Part shown: positions 8,065-12,417 of the stretch, one piece after another | Layout: every line of letters starts with the position of its first letter | Numbering within the stretch: position 1 is the stretch's first letter | Assembly (NCBI GenBank): GCA_933822405.4 | Contig: CAKOGP040001967.1 | Coordinates: 1-12,417, forward strand | Direction of reading: 5' to 3' | DNA length: 12,417 nt | From: Cylindrotheca closterium | Lineage: Eukaryota > Bacillariophyta > Bacillariophyceae > Bacillariales > Bacillariaceae | Program-made: the position numbers and the translations under genes | The notes under the pieces: generated by a model | What the model was told of the DNA's origin: nothing | The model's input: the letters and a program-made list of their open reading frames with translations, nothing else | The model's database searches: none

Positions 8065-8820
8065 ATGACCATTACGGACTTCACCGTGCGCAAAAAGAGC
8101 TACTGCTATCTCACCACCCAGGCGAGCTACCCAAACCATGATTCCAAGGCGGTCCTTGATGCCTTTGATCCCACCAAGGACCTTCAGTTGCAAGATCTAA
8201 ACAGCCTTGTCGAAAAGGGTGTGCAAGGAGGCGCCCCGGCCTGGTACACGGGATGGCCCAAGGAACAGGTGAACAACTTTAATTTTTGGCATCGCCCAAT
8301 GATTAGGTACACGACGGTTGGCGAAAAGAAAGAGCAGCATTTTGATAAGTTGTACGTGCTGGACCATGACGTTCTGGAGAACGGGAGCGACCCACTGGCA
8401 TTCTCTTGGCCAGCAAAGGCCTTCTCAAAAACCAATCCGGTTAAGGTTCCAAAGTTGGAGGCGTGGTTGATAAACAAGGCGCTTGAGCAGGATCACTCCA
8501 AGCTGTTCGTGATGGAGGATATCACTGACGAAGATCCTGAGACAGCATACGACCTACTGGTTACACGCAAGCGAATGCCCATTCCCACGGAGTTCTTGGA
8601 TATTGCTTGGGACGGATCGTCGGCATGCAAAGTCTTGCGATTGGTGATTGATAGAATCAAGATTCTCGCCAACAGCGAGGAGCCTGAAAAAATTTCGGAA
8701 GTGCATGAAAAGTTCCGGCACTTTGTGGACCATTGGCGCGTGGCAAACACGGTCATCGGGAGAGATCAGCTTTCGAAGAATGTCGGAGAACCTGCTGTTC
8801 TCACTGCAACATCTGCCTGA
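8065..8820 (+). CDS. Element G gag-like ORF part 1 (251 aa)
   Basis: It starts at a true ATG (8065) right after the leader and ends at TGA 8818-8820. The protein is soluble, rich in charged residues, with no signal peptide or membrane segment. I recognise no named domain; visible landmarks are PAWYTGWPKEQVNNFNFWH in the middle and LRLVIDRIKILANSEEPEKI, a probable helix, near the end. The inverted copy at 1614-2400 encodes nearly the same protein, which confirms that the frame was under coding constraint. The position before a zinc-motif protein and an RT suggests a structural (gag-like) role. The frame stays open after the TGA, so this may be only the first part of a longer protein. Confidence 0.7.
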   Translation: MTITDFTVRKKSYCYLTTQASYPNHDSKAVLDAFDPTKDLQLQDLNSLVEKGVQGGAPAWYTGWPKEQVNNFNFWHRPMIRYTTVGEKKEQHFDKLYVLDHDVLENGSDPLAFSWPAKAFSKTNPVKVPKLEAWLINKALEQDHSKLFVMEDITDEDPETAYDLLVTRKRMPIPTEFLDIAWDGSSACKVLRLVIDRIKILANSEEPEKISEVHEKFRHFVDHWRVANTVIGRDQLSKNVGEPAVLTATSA

Positions 8821-10095
8821 CGCTGGGTCTCCGGAGTAATCAATTCGGATTTCGCCGGATTGGACTCGGAGGACTCATCTGGAGATTCCCCCCACAAGAC
8901 CTACGAACTGCTCACCAAGACCTTGGCAGCCATGGAGGAGAGTAATGAGACGACAAAGACCTCCGTGGAATCGCTTTCGGAGGTAGTGGTAGCGGGCATC
9001 CATGGACAAGCATTGCACAAGGCCCCCCCAAATACAGTGGAAAAGAAGTGGCCCACAAGACTCTCCTATCTGAAGAGAGTTGCTGGTACTACGACCTCAG
9101 CTCAGCTCCCCACCCTCTGGCACGAGCTAGCAAAGTGTAAGAAGCACGAATCAATTGGAATTGTGCAGTCCCTGCTGGATGATGAGGCCGAAAAACTGAA
9201 CCTCAATTTGGAATTCATCGTTTCAGCCCAAGTAATCAAGAGCCTGGTGGAATTGGAATTTTGTTCGCGCGGCGACGTTGAAAAGGGGTTGAACGTGTTT
9301 AATAGTGTCTGTTTCCAGCACTACAAAAATGCAAACGCAATCAACGATTACAACAAGAGCGATTACTGGTTGACGGGCGAAAAGACGACCATGTCAATGA
9401 AGGATCATCAAGCCTACGACAAGATCAAGCACGCTATCTTCCCAAGGGATCCCATGCAGTTCCGTGAGATGGTCAATGGTATGCGGGTATTCTACCGTTT
9501 AGTGTTTGGAAAAACACATCCACTGACAGTCATGTACGAAAAGTTTGCAAAGAATGTGGATTCGATTGCACAAAAAATGGGAGTGTCCCAACAGGAGCGA
9601 GCACTCGAGCGTTTTCTCTTCGGAATCTATTCCCAAATTGATCGTTACTTTGAGCATTTGGTGAGGTCCCGCACAAACGCAGAAGAAAACCTACCAGACT
9701 TGGGCACCTACATGGAGACATGCTACCATGGAGGAAGCCTACCAGAGTCAAGCTTGTTTGTTGTCGCCAAGGACCCTGTAGGACCAAGTGGAACAGGAGA
9801 CAAGACAGAGAGTCAGCTGAAGAGAGAGAAGGAAAGGGCCCAAAAGAAGAGCCTGGGCGAATCAGTAAAAAACCCTGACATGAACAAAGAACATCGCTAC
9901 ACCGGAAGAACTACCTCTGAGTTAATCAAACGGACAGGCGAACAGCCTCCAAAGCACGCCAACGGAAAGGAACTGTGCCTCATTTGGCACACAAAGGGCG
10001 AATGCAAGGAGAACTGTGAACGTAAGCATTCCCATTGTAAGCTGACTGACGAGGAAGCAACCGCAATGAAGGATTATGTAAATAAGAATAAGTGA
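8821..10095 (+). CDS. Element G gag-like ORF part 2 with C-terminal zinc motif
   Basis: The frame runs without a break from the TGA at 8818-8820 to TGA 10093-10095 (424 codons). The first in-frame ATG is only at 8932, so expression needs readthrough of the upstream TGA, a non-AUG start or internal initiation. Sections include KKWPTRLSYLKRVAG, DKIKHAIFPRDPMQF and a charged, lysine-rich tail. Near the end, at 9976-10038, C-x8-C-x3-C-x3-H followed by a further cysteine (LCLIWHTKGEC...CERKHSHC) resembles a CCCH-type zinc finger and could bind RNA, as nucleocapsid proteins do. The inverted copy covers it up to about 9832. Confidence 0.68.
   Translation, partial: RWVSGVINSDFAGLDSEDSSGDSPHKTYELLTKTLAAMEESNETTKTSVESLSEVVVAGIHGQALHKAPPNTVEKKWPTRLSYLKRVAGTTTSAQLPTLWHELAKCKKHESIGIVQSLLDDEAEKLNLNLEFIVSAQVIKSLVELEFCSRGDVEKGLNVFNSVCFQHYKNANAINDYNKSDYWLTGEKTTMSMKDHQAYDKIKHAIFPRDPMQFREMVNGMRVFYRLVFGKTHPLTVMYEKFAKNVDSIAQKMGVSQQERALERFLFGIYSQIDRYFEHLVRSRTNAEENLPDLGTYMETCYHGGSLPESSLFVVAKDPVGPSGTGDKTESQLKREKERAQKKSLGESVKNPDMNKEHRYTGRTTSELIKRTGEQPPKHANGKELCLIWHTKGECKENCERKHSHCKLTDEEATAMKDYVNKNK
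9976..10038 (+). other. CCCH-type zinc motif at the end of the gag-like frame
   Basis: Cysteines lie at codons 9976 and in GEC, ENC and SHC, with histidine at 10027-10029, spaced C-x8-C-x3-C-x3-H. This is close to CCCH fingers (normally x5 between the second and third Cys) and unlike the C-x2-C-x4-H-x4-C knuckle of most gag proteins. Zinc and RNA binding are inferred. Confidence 0.5.
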
Positions 10096-11472
10096 GATGG
10101 AGGCCGGGAATCATCGGATTCTTGCAGGCCATCTCAATCGGACCCACTTTCGTTACGATCTACTTTAATTGGAGGTAGTGCTAATACTATAGGTGAGCTG
10201 GTTGCGTTGGCTAATGAAACTTATTTAAAACACGGTTGGCAAGTCACTGCTCGTTTATTCCGTTCAGATGATGCTGCACCAGATATTGATAAGCTTCCGC
10301 ACCCTGCCGCACCAATGCTACACCGAGTAATGAAAAATGGGGCTCCTGTGGTGGTTCATTCGGAGCCATGGAGCCAGAGCCAACTTGACATGCGAGTCGC
10401 TTGGGGCTGTCACTCATCAGCAAACGAATTCAAAGAATTTCTGATGGAGGAGTTTTTGGATTTTGGAAGGAAGGGATTTTTTATCCTACTTCCATATGAC
10501 GCCATCAAGGACGAGAAAGGACTTCGCCTTTCTCCAGTTGGCTGCGTACCACAAGATACCAGAAGACCGCGGATGATTGTTGATTATTTGTTCTGGGGAC
10601 TCAATGACGAGACAATGAAACTCGCCCCAGAGGGAGCTATGCAATTCGGCGCGGCCCCACTGCGCATCCGCAAGGCACTCATGAAGGCAAACCCGGAATA
10701 TGGGCCAGTTTACATGTACAAGAACGACATGTTGGATGGTTTTTACCGCATCCGGCTGTCAACTACCGGCGCACTCAAGCTTGGGATCATTTTACCGCGT
10801 TTTGAAGGACTTCCACAATTGGTTGCACTACCACTTGTGCTTCCAATGGGTTGGACAGAGAGTCCATCATGGTTCTGTGCTTTCACGGAAACTGTTGCCA
10901 ACCTGACAAATGTTGACTTGCAACAAAACAAGCGAGTGCCACCGCATCCATTGGGAAGGGCAGCAGCCATCACTGACTTTGAAGTGAGGGACACACAAGT
11001 CGTGAGACCTGTACCACAATCTCACCAGCCACTGACTTACCAGCGCCCATTGAAAAAAATGGAAGTCTTTGTGGACGATTTTGTTGGAATGGGCCAAGAC
11101 CATCCAAGCAATCCTTTGACAAATCAACGAGCCGTCCTCAGCCACAACATTGACAAGGTCTTCGGACCAAATCGACCCACAGACAATCAGTGGCGAAAAG
11201 AGCCACAGTCAAAATCGAAAATGGCCAAGGGTGATGCCTCTTGGCACACAACCAAAGAAGCCTTGGGTTGGAACTGGGGAGTGACAACAAAGACATTGCA
11301 ATTGAAAGAGAAACAAGTGAGCAAGGCCCTGTCACTCCTGGGTGAGGTCTTGGATTGCAAACGCGTCTCCCTGAAACAATGGCAGCAGGTGTTAGGAGTC
11401 TTACGCAGCCTGCAGCCAGGAATGTCGGGCAGTGAGGGACATTTCTCCCTGCTGCAGGATGCACTGATTTGA
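10096..11472 (+). CDS. Element G reverse transcriptase
   Basis: The frame is open from the TGA at 10093-10095 to TGA 11470-11472 (458 codons). Its first in-frame ATG is well inside (about 10315), so it was probably made as part of a larger polyprotein. RT landmarks in order: RLSPVGCVPQ and PRMIVDYLFWGLND (fingers), KNDMLDGFYRI (motif A aspartate), LPMGWTESPSWF at about 10840 (motif B), VFVDDFVGM at 11065-11085 (motif C, catalytic aspartate pair), then KEALGWNWG and LKQWQQVLGVLRSL (motif E and thumb). The protein should copy element RNA. The thumb style recalls DIRS-like and related stramenopile elements; I am sure of RT, not of the superfamily. Confidence 0.85.
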   Translation, partial: DGGRESSDSCRPSQSDPLSLRSTLIGGSANTIGELVALANETYLKHGWQVTARLFRSDDAAPDIDKLPHPAAPMLHRVMKNGAPVVVHSEPWSQSQLDMRVAWGCHSSANEFKEFLMEEFLDFGRKGFFILLPYDAIKDEKGLRLSPVGCVPQDTRRPRMIVDYLFWGLNDETMKLAPEGAMQFGAAPLRIRKALMKANPEYGPVYMYKNDMLDGFYRIRLSTTGALKLGIILPRFEGLPQLVALPLVLPMGWTESPSWFCAFTETVANLTNVDLQQNKRVPPHPLGRAAAITDFEVRDTQVVRPVPQSHQPLTYQRPLKKMEVFVDDFVGMGQDHPSNPLTNQRAVLSHNIDKVFGPNRPTDNQWRKEPQSKSKMAKGDASWHTTKEALGWNWGVTTKTLQLKEKQVSKALSLLGEVLDCKRVSLKQWQQVLGVLRSLQPGMSGSEGHFSLLQDALI

Positions 11473-11835
11473 CAGGTGGATTGTAGGGTGCGGTTGACTC
11501 CTGAGGTCCGTGAGCAACTGGAAATCTTCCAAGATTTTCTTCATGGCCATGCGAAGCGCCCCACAACACTTGAAGAACTGGTACCAGGCGTTGACTTACA
11601 CGTTGGCGCTTGCGATGCGGCAAAGTCGGGAAGGGGAGGAGTGTGGTTCACAGACGATGGAGAGGCCATCGTCTGGCGCGAACCATACCAAGAAGCAGTG
11701 AAAAAAGAGGTTATTTCGGCTGTCATGGCCATTTACCATACGGAGGTGAGTCCAGTACTGTTGAACCAGTGTGAGGCATCCAATCCCAGGGAAGTTGCTC
11801 TCATCGGATATTACATTGCACCCTTGCACATGTAG
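11473..11835 (+). pseudogene. Element G RNase H start, fused to foreign sequence
   Basis: Directly in frame after the TGA at 11470-11472 comes QVDCRVRLTPEVREQL, then LHVGACDAAKSGRGGVWF, which looks like the first RNase H strand with its catalytic aspartate (D-A...G-x-G). EAIVWREPYQEAVKKEVIS follows as in related elements. At 11717/11718 the sequence passes into a segment repeated 501 bp further on, and the remaining 39 codons to TAG 11833-11835 (VMAIYHTEVSPV...) do not resemble RNase H. The domain therefore lacks its later catalytic residues and is not functional. There is no ATG near its start. Confidence 0.68.
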
Positions 11836-11916
11836 AAACGATCTTGCCACTCGGGGCGGCGTATTTTTATTTTGTTTTTTGAGTTTTTTGAAGGTGATGG
11901 TGGGCATGATTGTGTA
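11718..11916 (+). repeat. 199-bp direct repeat, copy 1
   Basis: Every base from GGCTGTCATGGCC (11718) to TGTGTA (11916) recurs at 12219-12417. Copy 1 follows the truncated RNase H frame directly. After 11916 the sequence is unique up to 12218. The period is 501 bp. Confidence 0.95.
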
Positions 11917-12218
11917 GCAGGTAAGAAGCCAATTGTTCTTGCGCCCTAATGCCCTGGGTGTTAGAATAAAGCAAAATGTGCTCTATCGTGAGTGCTTTTA
12001 GCGCTCAGAACAAACTCTCTGCAATCTAAATTCGTAATCGACTGTACAACACTTTCACGACAATAGTTCTCCTGTGTCTAGGTATACTTTGAGTGAAAAA
12101 ATGAAAATTCGCATGGATGATTATGTCAATCGCATGCTGAGTGAGTTTCCAGTCATATATATATAACTGATGCATTAATTGTATTAAAACTATCTCAAGT
12201 TTCTAGATTGCCGTTAAT
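11836..12218. other. Non-coding stretch between the direct repeats
   Basis: It holds the T-rich end of repeat copy 1 (GTATTTTTATTTTGTTTTTTGAG), then unique AT-rich sequence. A TA run at 12155-12166 (ATATATATATAA) lies about 50 bp before an ATG at 12217. I see no long ORF, and it does not match the element G leader. Confidence 0.5.
12155..12166 (+). promoter_or_regulatory. TATA-like run upstream of an ATG
   Basis: ATATATATATAA lies about 50 bp ahead of the ATG at 12217-12219. It could be a TATA box of a gene starting at the right edge, or simple AT repeat noise. Confidence 0.2.
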
Positions 12219-12417
12219 GGCTGTCATGGCCATTTACCATACGGAGGTGAGTCCAGTACTGTTGAACCAGTGTGAGGCATCCAATCCCAGGGAAGTTGCT
12301 CTCATCGGATATTACATTGCACCCTTGCACATGTAGAAACGATCTTGCCACTCGGGGCGGCGTATTTTTATTTTGTTTTTTGAGTTTTTTGAAGGTGATG
12401 GTGGGCATGATTGTGTA
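12219..12417 (+). repeat. 199-bp direct repeat, copy 2 (reaches the window edge)
   Basis: It is identical to 11718-11916 over all 199 bases available, and the window ends before a mismatch is reached, so the true repeat may be longer. Just before it the sequence is CCGTTAAT rather than the RNase H codons that precede copy 1. Confidence 0.95.

Larger units (their letters stand above)
7805..11717 (+). mobile_element. Element G: gag-like/RT/RNase H retroelement, plus-strand copy
   Basis: The left boundary is set by the point where identity with the inverted copy at 2664 ends in unrelated flanks (here Copia gag). Inside are a 260-bp leader, a two-part gag-like frame, a CCCH-type zinc motif, an RT and the start of an RNase H, all in one frame with three TGA codons. 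There is no LTR at the 5' end, and no protease or integrase between gag and RT. That order would fit DIRS-like tyrosine-recombinase elements, but no recombinase is visible because the element appears cut at 11717. It could also be a Ty3-like or an unclassified stramenopile family. Confidence 0.75.

Noticed and set aside
8065..11835. A nuclear genetic code with TGA as tryptophan
   Set aside because: TGG encodes tryptophan throughout, three TGA codons are too few, and the arginine CGA to TGA explanation fits. It is kept only as a possibility under the readthrough finding.
11917..12218. Copy of the element G leader between the 3' repeats, as in split direct repeat elements
   Set aside because: Only a GCAGGTA match is shared with the leader start; the rest does not align by eye.
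11596..12408. Repeated minus-strand frames beginning MPTITFKKLKKQNKN at 11907 and 12408
   Set aside because: They recur only because the DNA is duplicated. The lysine- and asparagine-rich start comes from the T-rich tract on the other strand.

Overview
The window looks like a stretch of eukaryotic nuclear DNA built almost entirely of nested retroelements, with no host gene I can name. The Copia gag-pol remnant and the gag/RT/RNase H element resemble families I associate with diatoms and other stramenopiles (a Copia RT reading YTDD, an integrase reading HADNG, gag starts rich in RGG). The host assignment is inference. I see no bacterial operon, rRNA or tRNA.

Layout, left to right. (1) 1-597, minus strand: the 5' end of a Copia-like LTR element running off the left edge, with the first 24 codons of an RGG-rich gag (74 to 1) and a 477-bp LTR (121-597). 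It inserted into (2) 598-2664, minus strand: a damaged copy of a second element ('element G'), holding its 5' leader and most of a two-part gag-like frame. (3) 2665-3366: non-coding DNA with a 31-bp tandem repeat (2848-3007). (4) 3367-7804, minus strand: a second, decayed Copia element with a 206-bp 3' LTR (3367-3572), a polypurine tract, and gag end, protease, integrase, reverse transcriptase and RNase H broken by stops and frameshifts. Its gag is cut at about 7804. (5) 7805-11717, plus strand: a better preserved copy of element G, with leader, gag-like ORF, CCCH-type zinc motif, reverse transcriptase and the start of RNase H. (6) 11718-12417: a 199-bp sequence occurring twice, identically, 501 bp apart. 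The second copy reaches the window's right edge.

The most notable point is element G. From the ATG at 8065 to the TAG at 11833-11835 (1257 codons) one frame stays open except for three TGA codons (8818-8820, 10093-10095, 11470-11472), with no TAA, TAG or frameshift in between. The first TGA is also present in the inverted copy at 1614-1616. Either the stops arose by CpG decay of CGA arginine codons, or the element is expressed by UGA readthrough. Both copies of G start at the same base (2664 and about 7805) in unrelated flanking DNA, which marks a true element 5' end, and there is no LTR there. No protease or integrase lies between gag and RT. The two G copies form an inverted pair with roughly 2-kb arms about 5.1 kb apart.
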